Source of the DNA: Candidatus Electrothrix rattekaaiensis
GTDB lineage: Bacteria; Desulfobacterota; Desulfobulbia; Desulfobulbales; Desulfobulbaceae
Direction of reading: 5' to 3'
NCBI GenBank assembly: GCA_032595675.1
Contig: JAVQMD010000001.1
Location: 2,140,640-2,204,639, forward strand
Length of the DNA: 64,000 bases
This document shows positions 8,657-17,043 of this stretch, in pieces (positions within the stretch are counted from its first letter, which is position 1; each line of letters starts with the position of its first letter). A program made the position numbers and the translations under genes. A model generated the notes under the pieces. The model had not been told where the DNA came from. It saw only the letters and a program-made list of their open reading frames with translations, and made no database searches.

Positions 8657-9438
8657 GAGAATGTCTCCAAGATTTCTTTTTTAAAAAAAGCATTAAAAAT
8701 TAATCGTTGATGCTCATGGGCAGACTTAGACCAAGATATTAATGATTCTTTTGATATTTCAGTAAAGAAATTTGCTTTCGAAGTAACAATAAAGTCTATG
8801 ACAAAGACCTTGGCGTTATCATGCGTTCCAGAATTTATCCGACAAATTAAATTCCCCTTTGGTTTCTCACATTCAACTTGCAAGGTAACAGACCCCATTG
8901 GCATATCTGTTTTGACATTTGTATCATGAGTCAAAGCAGCTGGCAGCGAAAACGCTCCTATCTCTAAACTATTGTTAATAAAGTCAAATAGTGATTCGTT
9001 TTCATTCGACTGAACCGCGTCTCTGTATCGCAATTGAATGTCAATTAAAGGTAATTCTTTGATTGAGAAAGGGTAGCTTTCTTCTAGAAGAGTAACTCCA
9101 CGTTCTATATCATTTTCAAAACTTTCCCATTCGTAGTTAAAACCATCGTAATCTATCTGGTTAACAGTAAAAACACCGTTACCAAGTTGATACAAAGGAT
9201 AGCCCCTATTATCTTTTCTATATCTATATTTTACCAGATGTGGCAAGGGAGGCTGATTTTTCAACACCTCTAACTGGCTAAACCCTTGCTTGTCAGCGAG
9301 TAACTGAAATTTTCCAGGCATCAGAGATTGTTCTTCTTGAGAAAATTCAACAAGCAATTCTCTTTCTCTTTTGATTGTTTTCCCCCACCTTATTTCAAAA
9401 ACAACTTCGACTAGGGGAGCATTTTTCAATTTTGACAT
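8653..9438 (-). CDS. TIGR04255-like family protein
   Basis: A 261-residue protein opening LKNAPLVEVVFEIRW, the hallmark start of the sporadically distributed TIGR04255 family (about 250 residues, function unknown). Later landmarks include HLVKYRYRKDNRGYPLYQLGNGVFTVNQ near residues 75-105, and IDIQLRYRDAVQ near 145, the usual x-h-R-Y-x-(D/N) segment. It heads the AT-rich operon. The sequence upstream (9439-9516) is very AT-rich and could hold the promoter. Base composition is clearly unlike the GC-balanced moaA next door, suggesting horizontal transfer. Confidence 0.62.
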   Translation of the reverse strand: MSKLKNAPLVEVVFEIRWGKTIKRERELLVEFSQEEQSLMPGKFQLLADKQGFSQLEVLKNQPPLPHLVKYRYRKDNRGYPLYQLGNGVFTVNQIDYDGFNYEWESFENDIERGVTLLEESYPFSIKELPLIDIQLRYRDAVQSNENESLFDFINNSLEIGAFSLPAALTHDTNVKTDMPMGSVTLQVECEKPKGNLICRINSGTHDNAKVFVIDFIVTSKANFFTEISKESLISWSKSAHEHQRLIFNAFFKKEILETFS

Positions 9439-9627
9439 TATTCTTTCCGAAAAAAATTAAGATCACTACAATATTGAAATATTCAACTAACGTTAAACTA
9501 TTATAGTCCATTTTCAATGGATAAACATAAAAAAAGCAAGATCACAGCCTTCACTAAAAAAGTATTCATACTGGCATCACAGAGTATTTTTAAATCACTC
9601 AACGAGTCACAGCAAATTCATTCGCTT

Positions 9628-10686
9628 TCACCCCCCAATACGCGACATCCGCCCATGACAATTCTCGCCTTGGTTCTTGAGCCGCTCCTCCATCTGATGC
9701 CCTTTGGGCTTATTGCGAACAGCGGCCACCAGGGCCTGCTGGATATCCTGCTCAGAGCCTCCTTGACGGAGAACAGAACGAAGGTCGGTCTCCCGATCAT
9801 CAAGCAGGCAGGAACGGAGCATTCCCTCTGAGGTCAGGCGTAACCGGTTACAGCGGTCACAGAAACGGTGACTGATCGGGCTAATAAAGCCGATCTTTCC
9901 CTTTGCCCCCTGCCCTGCCCTGAACATGGTTGCTGGCCCGTCGGCCCTTCCCTTAGAAACCGGAATCAATTCTCCCAACTCTCTTATGCGTTCCATAATC
10001 TCATCCGAGGACATATAGGCCTTTTTGTCCCAGCTTGACGAGGCACCGATAGGCATAAACTCGATAAAGCGAATCTGCATCGCAGTATCCTGCGACATTC
10101 GGACAAAGTCTTCTAGTTCATCATCATTAATACCCCGCATCACCACCGTGTTCAGCTTGATCGGCGAAAAGCCCGCTACCTGTGCCCGCTCAATCCCCTT
10201 CCAAACCTGGGCAAAACAATCCTTCCCGGTAATGCGGGCAAATCGCTCCGGCTTGAGCGTATCGAGGCTGATATTAATCTTTCTGATACCGGCGGCAGCC
10301 AGAGGATCAGCAAATTGTTCCAGCAAAACCCCATTCGTTGTTATTCGTATATCGTTGAGGTTGTCAATTTTCGCCAATTGGTCTATAAAATGCATGATGT
10401 TTTTGCGGACAAGCGGTTCCCCCCCAGTGAGACGCAGCTTGGATATTCCCAGAGAAACAGCCACCCGCACAACCCGCAACAGCTCCTCATAGCTGAGCAG
10501 ATCATTATGATCAAGGCGGGGTGAACATTCGGAACGATCTTTTTCCGGTACACAGTACAGGCATTTCAGGTTACAGCGATCTGTCAGGGACAGACGCAGA
10601 TAAGAAACGGTTCTGGAGAATAAATCTTTTAATTCCGTGCTGTCCGGTGGCTCAACCTCGGGCGGGCTGTTTTTTCTTGCATGCAT
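9628..10686 (-). CDS. moaA: GTP 3',8-cyclase (molybdenum cofactor biosynthesis)
   Basis: MoaA is a radical SAM enzyme turning GTP into (8S)-3',8-cyclo-7,8-dihydroGTP, the first step of molybdopterin synthesis. The N-terminal cluster motif is CNLKCLYC and the SAM-binding motif is LRLTGGEPLVR. The C-terminal second cluster has CDRCNRLRLTSEGMLRSC, and the protein ends in the essential Gly-Gly (MSRIGG). Its 352 residues are slightly longer than usual because of a 20-residue N-terminal lead. It is a single gene here, with no other moa genes in the window. It is divergent from tsaD across about 210 bases with no other gene. Confidence 0.96.
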   Translation of the reverse strand: MHARKNSPPEVEPPDSTELKDLFSRTVSYLRLSLTDRCNLKCLYCVPEKDRSECSPRLDHNDLLSYEELLRVVRVAVSLGISKLRLTGGEPLVRKNIMHFIDQLAKIDNLNDIRITTNGVLLEQFADPLAAAGIRKINISLDTLKPERFARITGKDCFAQVWKGIERAQVAGFSPIKLNTVVMRGINDDELEDFVRMSQDTAMQIRFIEFMPIGASSSWDKKAYMSSDEIMERIRELGELIPVSKGRADGPATMFRAGQGAKGKIGFISPISHRFCDRCNRLRLTSEGMLRSCLLDDRETDLRSVLRQGGSEQDIQQALVAAVRNKPKGHQMEERLKNQGENCHGRMSRIGG

Positions 10687-10898
10687 GTTTTTTTACTATT
10701 GACCTTATTGGATTTTGACGTATAAACCAGCTTGACGTTCTTGCACTGTACACTATTACCCGCTGGACAAGAAAGAGCAATACACCTCTTGCCGACTGGT
10801 TTTGAGAAACCAGGGCGGTTTCTGTCGGCCCTTGGCCATATTTTTGCCTGACAACTTCCGGCGTTCCTTTATATATATCCATTTATATATCCATTCCT

Positions 10899-11921
10899 AT
10901 GCTCATACTTGCCATAGAAAGTTCCTGTGACGACACTGCGGCGGCTGTCCTGGAAGCCGATGACCGGGTCTTTTCCAGGGTGCTGTCTAATGTGGTTAGC
11001 AGCCAGTTCGAGGTGCACGCCCAATTCGGCGGCATTGTCCCAGAGTTGGCTTCCCGTTGCCATATCGAAGCAATCTGGCCGGTGGTACATCAGGCCTTGA
11101 CTGAGGCTGGCCTGTCTCTTCAAGATATTGATCTGATTGCCGCCACCCAAGGGCCGGGCCTGGTCGGCTCCCTCTTAGTGGGATTTACCTTTGCCAAGGC
11201 AGTGGCCTTGGTCCGGCAGATCCCCTGCACCGGCGTGGATCATCTGACCGGACATCTGCTGGCTATTCTGCTGGAAAAAGAAGAAGACCGGCCTACATTC
11301 CCCTATACCGCCCTAGTAGTCTCCGGCGGCAACACCTCGCTCTTTGCTGTGGATAGCACAACCGAATTTCGTTTACTTGGACGGACCCGTGATGATGCGG
11401 CAGGAGAGGCCTTTGATAAGGTGGCCAAACTGCTGGATCTCGGTTATCCCGGCGGACCGACTGTCAGCAGATTAGCCGAACAGGGGAATGCCAACGCAAT
11501 TGCTTTTCCCCGTGCCTGGCTGGATAAGGACAGTCTGGATTTCAGCTTCAGCGGCCTTAAAACCTCAGTGGCTAATTATGTCAATCAATGCCGTCAAAAA
11601 AACAAACCTGTGCCGACTGAAGACATCTGCGCCTCTTTTGAACAGGCAGTGGTGGATGTACTGGTGGAAAAAACCCTTGGTGCGGCTGAACAGGCCGGTC
11701 ATACACAGGTTGTTATCGGCGGCGGTGTTGCTGCCAATAAAAAATTGCGTCAGCAGCTGAAGACCCGCTGTGCAGAGGCGGGACTGTGCTGTTTCACGCC
11801 GTCTCCTGAATATTGCACCGATAATGCAGCCATGATCGGGCTGGCCGGTTATTTTCAGTTTGTTGCTGGCTCCACGGTCGCCCCGGATGCTGATGCCTTT
11901 TCCCGTTCTCCACTGAACTGA
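10899..11921 (+). CDS. tsaD: tRNA N6-adenosine threonylcarbamoyltransferase
   Basis: TsaD (Kae1/Qri7/YgjD family) transfers threonylcarbamoyl to A37 of ANN-decoding tRNAs. Family signatures run in order: LAIESSCDDTAAAV at the start, FGGIVPELASR near 45, GPGLVGSLLVG near 85, the metal-binding DHLTGH near 110, and LLDLGYPGGP near 185. FSFSGLKTSV and GGGVAANKKLR follow, with EYCTDNAAMIG near 305. At 340 residues it is full length. A DUF2062 gene and rsmA follow closely on the same strand, probably one operon. Confidence 0.96.
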   Translation: MLILAIESSCDDTAAAVLEADDRVFSRVLSNVVSSQFEVHAQFGGIVPELASRCHIEAIWPVVHQALTEAGLSLQDIDLIAATQGPGLVGSLLVGFTFAKAVALVRQIPCTGVDHLTGHLLAILLEKEEDRPTFPYTALVVSGGNTSLFAVDSTTEFRLLGRTRDDAAGEAFDKVAKLLDLGYPGGPTVSRLAEQGNANAIAFPRAWLDKDSLDFSFSGLKTSVANYVNQCRQKNKPVPTEDICASFEQAVVDVLVEKTLGAAEQAGHTQVVIGGGVAANKKLRQQLKTRCAEAGLCCFTPSPEYCTDNAAMIGLAGYFQFVAGSTVAPDADAFSRSPLN

Positions 11922-11934
11922 CGCTGAACTGATT

Positions 11935-12495
11935 ATGATACGAAGTGTCTTTCGCCTGCCCAGATATTATCTTTTACAGATACGACGACTGAAAGGAGAT
12001 CCTGTCTATCTGGCCAAAGGATTTGCCTTTGGGGTCTTCATGGGGGTTCTTCCGCTGGTGCCGATCCAGACGATCCTGATCATTCCTCTCAGCATGACCT
12101 TTCGGGTCAGCACCATTGCCGCAGTCATTGCAGGGACTATAATCAGCAACCCGCTGACCTTTATGCCGCAATATTACATCACCTGGAAACTGGGCAATGC
12201 TGTTCTGCCCGGTAGGATTTCCTGGGAGCATCTGGAAGAGGTACTGTTGGCTATCAATAATGACGGTCTGCTCAACGGCATTGCTACGTTCAGCCATCTC
12301 GGGATCAAAACCATCACTGTCCTGCTCACTGGCGGGGCCTTGATCGGTATTCCAGCAGGTCTTATCAGTTATTTTTTCGCCCTTAAATTCTTTCGTACGC
12401 TTAGGGCTCACCGCCTGCGGAAACAAAAACTCAATAATAAGAAACCCCATCGCGAGCGGCAGGGGATTCTCCCTCTACAAAATAAGAAAAAATAA
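11935..12495 (+). CDS. DUF2062 membrane protein
   Basis: A 186-residue inner-membrane protein with three or so hydrophobic segments. KGFAFGVFMGVLPLVPIQT near 30-48, then AGTIISNPLTFMPQYY, and ALIGIPAGLISYFFALKFF near 140 give the DUF2062 pattern (G-x-F-x-G-h-x-P...NP-x-T). The function of the family is unknown. The C-terminus is a basic Lys/Arg-rich tail. It starts 13 bases after tsaD and ends 4 bases before rsmA, so co-transcription is likely. Confidence 0.85.
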   Translation: MIRSVFRLPRYYLLQIRRLKGDPVYLAKGFAFGVFMGVLPLVPIQTILIIPLSMTFRVSTIAAVIAGTIISNPLTFMPQYYITWKLGNAVLPGRISWEHLEEVLLAINNDGLLNGIATFSHLGIKTITVLLTGGALIGIPAGLISYFFALKFFRTLRAHRLRKQKLNNKKPHRERQGILPLQNKKK

Positions 12496-12499
12496 CAAT

Positions 12500-13357
12500 A
12501 TGGTGTATCAGAAGAGCAGAATCCTGCTCAAGAAACAAGGGTTAGCAGCATCAAAGAAATTAGGACAGAACTTCCTTGTCCACCAACACACAGCGGAACG
12601 CATTGTTGATTTTGCTGAGCTGAGTAAACAGGATACAATACTGGAAGTTGGAGTGGGACTGGGAGCCTTAACAGGGCCCTTGGCGGAAGCTGCGGGCCAA
12701 GTTATAGGACTGGAGGCGGATTCCGGGATTATCCGTCTGCATGAGGAACAACAAAGCCTCCCGGACAATGTCCGGTTGATGCATCAGGATGTCCTTAAAG
12801 CGGATTTCAACGAGTTGGTGCGCCTTTCCGGGGGGAAACGGCTGAAGATCATTGCCAACCTGCCCTATTCTATTTCTTCACCCTTTCTCTTTAAGCTTAT
12901 TGAGCACCACGATCTGATCGACGTTGTCGTGGTCATGCTCCAAAAAGAGGTGGCCCTGCGCTTGCTTGCTCAACCCGGCACCAAGGCCTATGGGGTGCCC
13001 ACAGTCATGCTCGCGACCTCTGCAACAGTGAAGATGCTCATGCATGTGGGACCGGAAGAATTCCATCCCCGGCCCAAGGTGGATTCTGCGGTGATTCGGC
13101 TCTCCTTTCATCCCCTGCCGGAAAGAGCAGCCGCCTTGGGTGTGTTTGATCGCAAGCTACTCAAAACCATTATTAACAACACCTTTGGTCAGCGGCGAAA
13201 AACCCTGCTCAACGGACTTGCCGCCACCGGCTTACTCAGCAAGGATGCGTTAAGAGAATGTGTTGCAGAAGCCGACCTTCTCCCCACAGTCCGGGCAGAG
13301 CAGCTAACCTTGGAAGAATTTGTTCGGCTTGCTCAGGTTATCAAGACGAGGTTGTAA
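12500..13357 (+). CDS. rsmA: 16S rRNA N6,N6-dimethyladenosine transferase
   Basis: RsmA (KsgA) dimethylates two adjacent adenosines near the 3' end of 16S rRNA during 30S maturation. The start KKLGQNFLVHQHTAERIV is diagnostic. The SAM pocket is ILEVGVGLGALTGPLAE, and the catalytic motif IV is IANLPYSISSPFLFKL. The C-terminal domain includes EFHPRPKVDSAVIRL and FGQRRKTLLNGL. The length, 285 residues, is normal. It is the third gene of the tsaD-DUF2062-rsmA cluster. Confidence 0.96.
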   Translation: MVYQKSRILLKKQGLAASKKLGQNFLVHQHTAERIVDFAELSKQDTILEVGVGLGALTGPLAEAAGQVIGLEADSGIIRLHEEQQSLPDNVRLMHQDVLKADFNELVRLSGGKRLKIIANLPYSISSPFLFKLIEHHDLIDVVVVMLQKEVALRLLAQPGTKAYGVPTVMLATSATVKMLMHVGPEEFHPRPKVDSAVIRLSFHPLPERAAALGVFDRKLLKTIINNTFGQRRKTLLNGLAATGLLSKDALRECVAEADLLPTVRAEQLTLEEFVRLAQVIKTRL

Positions 13358-13367
13358 AATACAAAAA

Positions 13368-13393
13368 GGGCAGACACAGCGGTCTGCCCCTAC
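13368..13393 (-). repeat. GTAGGGGC-type palindrome after rsmA
   Basis: Arms GGGCAGAC and GTCTGCCC with the family signature CCCCTAC at its right edge, so it is oriented on the minus strand. It begins 11 bases after the rsmA stop and could also act as a transcript 3' end. Confidence 0.6.
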
Positions 13394-13492
13394 TCACGAA
13401 ATCGCAAAACTTTCGGCACTCACAGAGGATTGAATCCCCTCTATAGCTCAGCACCATAACTCAGTACCAAACAGATTTCGGCCTGATTCTTC

Positions 13493-13885
13493 CTACCGAT
13501 GTCTGGTCGGATGAACAGGACGTACAACCCTGCATGGTCCTTTATGCCTGATAGTGGCACCGGCCTGCTTAGCTTCACAACGATTTGGGTAGGTCATGCC
13601 GTCGCAGCCGCAAACAGGCTTATACATACGGTTACACATTTCCGGTCTCGGCTTACAGGTTCCTTGGGCATCCGGCATGTTACAGTTACCACGACCGAAA
13701 TCACAGAACTGCCCTGAAGGACAACCCCATCCCGCTATGCCTCCACAAACACCCGGAGGCGGTTGCGGAGGTTGAGTGACAGAAGGCGTGGTGCCAGGAG
13801 GATGCTGAGGAGGATGGCCGGGATAATAACAACCGTTCAACAGCAACAGGACAAAACAACCCATGAGCCCGATAAAAAACTTCAT
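13493..13885 (-). CDS. Lipoprotein with a Kazal-type protease inhibitor domain
   Basis: The ATG at 13885 has a good GGAGG 6 bases upstream, and the open frame reaches four codons further. A signal segment MKFFIGLMGCFVLLLLNGC ends in a lipobox (LLNGC), so the mature protein is a lipid-anchored envelope protein. A Pro-rich linker (PPQHPPGTTP..PPQPPPG) follows, then a Cys-rich block. The C-terminal PVCGCDGMTYPNRCEAKQAG is the Kazal signature (C-x-C-D-G-x-T-Y-x-N-x-C). Such domains inhibit serine proteases. Bacterial examples may guard the envelope from predators, grazers or own proteases. The inhibitory P1 residue cannot be assigned reliably. Confidence 0.85.
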   Translation of the reverse strand: MKFFIGLMGCFVLLLLNGCYYPGHPPQHPPGTTPSVTQPPQPPPGVCGGIAGWGCPSGQFCDFGRGNCNMPDAQGTCKPRPEMCNRMYKPVCGCDGMTYPNRCEAKQAGATIRHKGPCRVVRPVHPTRHR

Positions 13886-14020
13886 CAAAACCTCCATGCT
13901 TATGATTCATCAAAGACAGGTTCCGATATGCATAAGTTTGCATAATAAACCTGCACTGTTCACCATAAGCAAGCTAACAGGGTCGATTGATATTTTCAAC
14001 AAGAAACGTAATCTGTTAGC

Positions 14021-14683
14021 TCATCCTTCCTGCATCTCAACTTCCAAAATTTCCCCTGAGTTATAATCAAGCAGGAGTGGGGAACGGAGCACGCCGTTTT
14101 TCCCCTGAACATTGCCGTTAATATACCACGTCTCACCCTGCTTGACTGCGCCGTGTCGATTATGGATATGGCCAAAAATATGGTATTTTGGCTTGAGGGC
14201 TGCGACAGCGGCTGCCAAGTCTGTACAACCGTGCGAAACCGGACCGTTGCGATCAAGAATGCCCGACGGCGGCGCATGGGTCACCAGGATATCAACATCA
14301 GGTGGAATCATATCCCACTTCCCTTTGAGCACCTTACCGCGCGGCAGGGCAAAGGCATCACAGGCATAATCATTAAAAAGCGGATTCCAGGGTGCCCCGT
14401 AGACAGTAATCCCCTCAATAACCACAGCTTCATCCTGAAGATATATGGCCTCTGAGAGCAGGGATTTTGCCTTTTCCGGATCATCGGTAAGCCTGTGATC
14501 GTGGTTGCCCGCCACCACAACTTTATACTTATGGGGCAGACTGCGCAGGAAATCATTAAAATCCGCCACCTCACGATCAGTCCTGCAATGGGTCATATCC
14601 CCGGCAAAAATAAGGAGATCCGCATCTGGAACCTTGATTTTCCAATGCGCGGTGTGGGTATCACTAAAAATTGCTATTTTCAT
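14021..14683 (-). CDS. Calcineurin-like metallophosphoesterase
   Basis: A 220-residue cytoplasmic protein with all metal-binding motifs of the family. These are FSDTHTAH at the N-terminus, FAGDMTH near 30, VVAGNHDHR near 58, LVTHAPPSG near 140 and IFGHIHNRHG near 175. The closest general type is the UPF0046/MPPED-like single-domain phosphoesterase. The substrate cannot be deduced. It is followed after 30 bases by the next minus-strand gene upstream and may share a transcript with it. Confidence 0.88.
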   Translation of the reverse strand: MKIAIFSDTHTAHWKIKVPDADLLIFAGDMTHCRTDREVADFNDFLRSLPHKYKVVVAGNHDHRLTDDPEKAKSLLSEAIYLQDEAVVIEGITVYGAPWNPLFNDYACDAFALPRGKVLKGKWDMIPPDVDILVTHAPPSGILDRNGPVSHGCTDLAAAVAALKPKYHIFGHIHNRHGAVKQGETWYINGNVQGKNGVLRSPLLLDYNSGEILEVEMQEG

Positions 14684-14715
14684 AAGATAATAAGATCAAG
14701 CTGCAAGCAGCTTGA

Positions 14716-15351
14716 TCAGGCTGAATCAGTTTCCGGGGAAAGATCGGTTTCCGGGGAAGGATCGGTTTTTTCATCCCGGAATAGGCCAAAGATAAGGACA
14801 AACAGGCCAAGCACGGAGACAACCAGACTGCGAAGCAGATTAACCTTTGCGTGATGCCGGAGGAGGACAAAATCATCAGCAAGATTCGGGACAATTGTGC
14901 TGATCTCCCGCAGCCGACTTGCCCGCATGGAGTGTTTATCAAGTATGATCCCGGAGAGCTCTATGTCCTGGAGCAGGGTCTCCCGATTATAGACCACATG
15001 CTTCATCTGCTCTTCCTTGCTCATCCGATAGAGCTCTGAAGCAATCCGTAACAGCTCTTCATCACTTGTGTCAAGGAGCAGATTGATCTTGCCTTCCTGA
15101 AGAAACTCAATGGATTCGATGGGCACATACAGCTTCTTTATCTTCCCCTCTTTCGCTTCCGTCACGACGACCGCTTTGAGCAAATTCAATCGAGCATCAG
15201 TCAGCAGGACTGCTCCAGGAGAACGATCATCTGTCACGAATTCTTCAACCGTCATTCGTTCGGGGACAGATTTTCTTAACCCGCCGTAGGCAAGATACAT
15301 CCCCCCGACAAGCAAGAGCAAACCGCATATCATAATGATATTTCTCCACAT
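14716..15351 (-). CDS. Two-helix membrane protein of unknown function
   Basis: A 211-residue protein with a hydrophobic N-terminus (IIMICGLLLLVGGMYLAYGG) and a second membrane helix near 178-197 (SLVVSVLGLFVLIFGLF). The segment between them (about 140 residues) would be periplasmic, with a LLTDARLNLLKAVVV strand and a helical ISTIVPNLADDFVLLRHHAK part. The C-terminal tail TDPSPETDLSPETDSA is a peptide duplication encoded by an 18-base tandem repeat near 14725-14766. I do not recognise a family. Confidence 0.65.
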   Translation of the reverse strand: MWRNIIMICGLLLLVGGMYLAYGGLRKSVPERMTVEEFVTDDRSPGAVLLTDARLNLLKAVVVTEAKEGKIKKLYVPIESIEFLQEGKINLLLDTSDEELLRIASELYRMSKEEQMKHVVYNRETLLQDIELSGIILDKHSMRASRLREISTIVPNLADDFVLLRHHAKVNLLRSLVVSVLGLFVLIFGLFRDEKTDPSPETDLSPETDSA

Positions 15352-15547
15352 GACATTTCCTCACACGAAATTTACGTTGATGGACTGATAACAAAATCGA
15401 AATCGATCAGCCTGATGCTTTTTAAGGACTCCTTGAGCAGTATTTTATTATACTCTACGTTGTCAAGCGACTCCTTGCAAAATATGTTTACGTGAAAAGG
15501 TTGGCGGAAAACGTTTGAGTAACGAAAAGGAGAATGACCCAATCTCT

Positions 15548-15589
15548 TCAGTACCCTTCATTCAGTACCCTTCATTCAGTACCCTTCAA
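15548..15589. repeat. Three tandem copies of a 14-bp unit at the VWA gene end
   Basis: The unit tcagtacccttcat occurs at 15548-15561 and 15562-15575. A third copy ending in a instead of t is at 15576-15589. The third copy contains the TGA stop and last codons of the VWA gene. An exact inverted copy lies at 16989-17002, just upstream of the same gene. Confidence 0.85.
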
Positions 15590-16970
15590 TAGCCTGGCTT
15601 TTATGCTTGACTCGTTTCTGCACCAAGGCTCGTTCTCGGGCAGGCATGGGTTTTTCAAGACCTTCCTGATAGCTCTCCATATCCGAGACCTCCTGCTGCA
15701 CCCGACTACTGGAGCCCGCAAGCCCTTTGATTTTCTTCTTGACCAGATCCAGGATACTGTCAGCGCGTTTTATTTCCCCTCGATCAACGGCCAGAGCTGC
15801 TTCTTTGCGGGCAAGATTGGCCTCAAACACAGCAGATCGCTCGGCAATTTCCTTATCTAGGTTATCCGCTATTGCCTGCTGGCTTTTTATATAGGCCAGC
15901 CCGATGCTCTGAGACAGAAAACCGGATCCGCCACCGCCGGGATTCATGTACGTGACTTGGACCATCGCGGCATTATTAACCACCCCTGGCCCACGCTGTC
16001 GGGGTTGAAAACGAATCTGCATACGTCGTCGCTCTCCTGCTGCTAGATCCCCGAAACGAACAGAGACGGTATTACCGTTGACTTCAAAGGTATTAGCAAA
16101 GACCTGCTCAATAAGAAAGTCCGGGGACAACGTGATGGTCGCCTTGATATCCGCTGCAACCAATTGCTCAACAGAATTGAATTCCTTGGCCAGGATGGCC
16201 TCCATACTTTCAGGGCGATCAATAAAATAGTACATTCCCCGCCCGCTTTCAGAAAGAGCCGCCATCAGATCTTCATTAAAATCCAGCCCTACCCCAAAGG
16301 TACTCAAAGAAATCCCGATATCAGCCTCCTGTAAAACCATGTGGGAAAGCTCGGCAGAGGACGTGATGCCCACATTGGCCTTACCGTCGGAAAGCAGAAG
16401 CACCCGGCTGATGATTTTCGGTCCGGCAAATTCCCGGAGCTGATGATAGCCTTCAATGAGACCGGCACCGAGATTGGTACCACCGTCTGCTCGCAGAGAC
16501 TGGATCAACCATCGGGTCTCCTGATCCACCCGCACAGGGCTTGAGGGCAGTACCACCTTGGCTTGGGTATCATAGCTGACAATGGCGAGCCGGTCCTCGG
16601 GTTGGAGACGATTCACCAAGGCAATGGCTGCCTGTTTGACCGAATCGAGCTTATTCTCGTCTCGCATGGAACCCGAGGTGTCAATAACTAGGGCGAGATT
16701 AAGCGGCAAACGGTTCCGCACCGTGCTGGTTTCACGGGAGGCCGTTACCAGAATTTCCAGGTAATGAGGTGCTGGTTGTTCAGCATAAACAGTGATATTG
16801 TCAAAGGCAGACTGAAGCTCTAAAGGGCCGGATAGAGCAATCCCGGTACTGAGTAGAGTCAGCAAGGCAGCCAGCAGCGGTGCCATTCGAAACGGATTCA
16901 GGGCGTTGTTTAAAAAACAACATTTTGTTTTCATAGTTTTTTTCATGCCTGTTTTCATACCTGTTTTCAT
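15576..16970 (-). CDS. Secreted von Willebrand factor A domain protein
   Basis: The start at 16970 has an ideal AGGAGG 6 bases upstream. The first 16 residues are repetitive (MKTGMKTGMKKTMKTK, from a 12-base tandem repeat), so three further ATGs lie in frame. A signal segment follows (MAPLLAALLTLLSTGIALS). The VWA domain begins LNLALVIDTSGSM near residue 90 with the metal-site D-x-S-x-S. It continues with ADGGTNLGAGL and RVLLLSDGKANVG, completing the MIDAS. A beta-sandwich region comes next, then a charged helical C-terminus. It is probably a periplasmic or exported adhesion or assembly factor. It lacks the vault VIT domain. Confidence 0.88.
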   Translation of the reverse strand: MKTGMKTGMKKTMKTKCCFLNNALNPFRMAPLLAALLTLLSTGIALSGPLELQSAFDNITVYAEQPAPHYLEILVTASRETSTVRNRLPLNLALVIDTSGSMRDENKLDSVKQAAIALVNRLQPEDRLAIVSYDTQAKVVLPSSPVRVDQETRWLIQSLRADGGTNLGAGLIEGYHQLREFAGPKIISRVLLLSDGKANVGITSSAELSHMVLQEADIGISLSTFGVGLDFNEDLMAALSESGRGMYYFIDRPESMEAILAKEFNSVEQLVAADIKATITLSPDFLIEQVFANTFEVNGNTVSVRFGDLAAGERRRMQIRFQPRQRGPGVVNNAAMVQVTYMNPGGGGSGFLSQSIGLAYIKSQQAIADNLDKEIAERSAVFEANLARKEAALAVDRGEIKRADSILDLVKKKIKGLAGSSSRVQQEVSDMESYQEGLEKPMPARERALVQKRVKHKSQAIEGY

Positions 16971-16988
16971 GGATATCCTCCTGGTGGG

Positions 16989-17002
16989 TTGAAGGGTACT
17001 GA
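16989..17002. repeat. Inverted copy of the 14-bp unit before the VWA gene
   Basis: Exact reverse complement of the unit at 15576-15589. It sits just upstream of the AGGAGG ribosome binding site of the VWA gene, so the mRNA leader is complementary to three sites at its own 3' end. Confidence 0.8.
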
Positions 17003-17043
17003 TATTTTTTCTTGGGCAAAAATTCCGCCCCTAGATTCCGCCC

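Noticed and set aside
9517-9831. Plus-strand open frame opposite the end of moaA
   Set aside because: Most of it is antisense to the conserved C-terminus of moaA; it has no recognisable protein pattern.
10652-10882. Minus-strand 76-codon frame upstream of moaA
   Set aside because: Overlaps the moaA start in another frame, with no ribosome site or family pattern.
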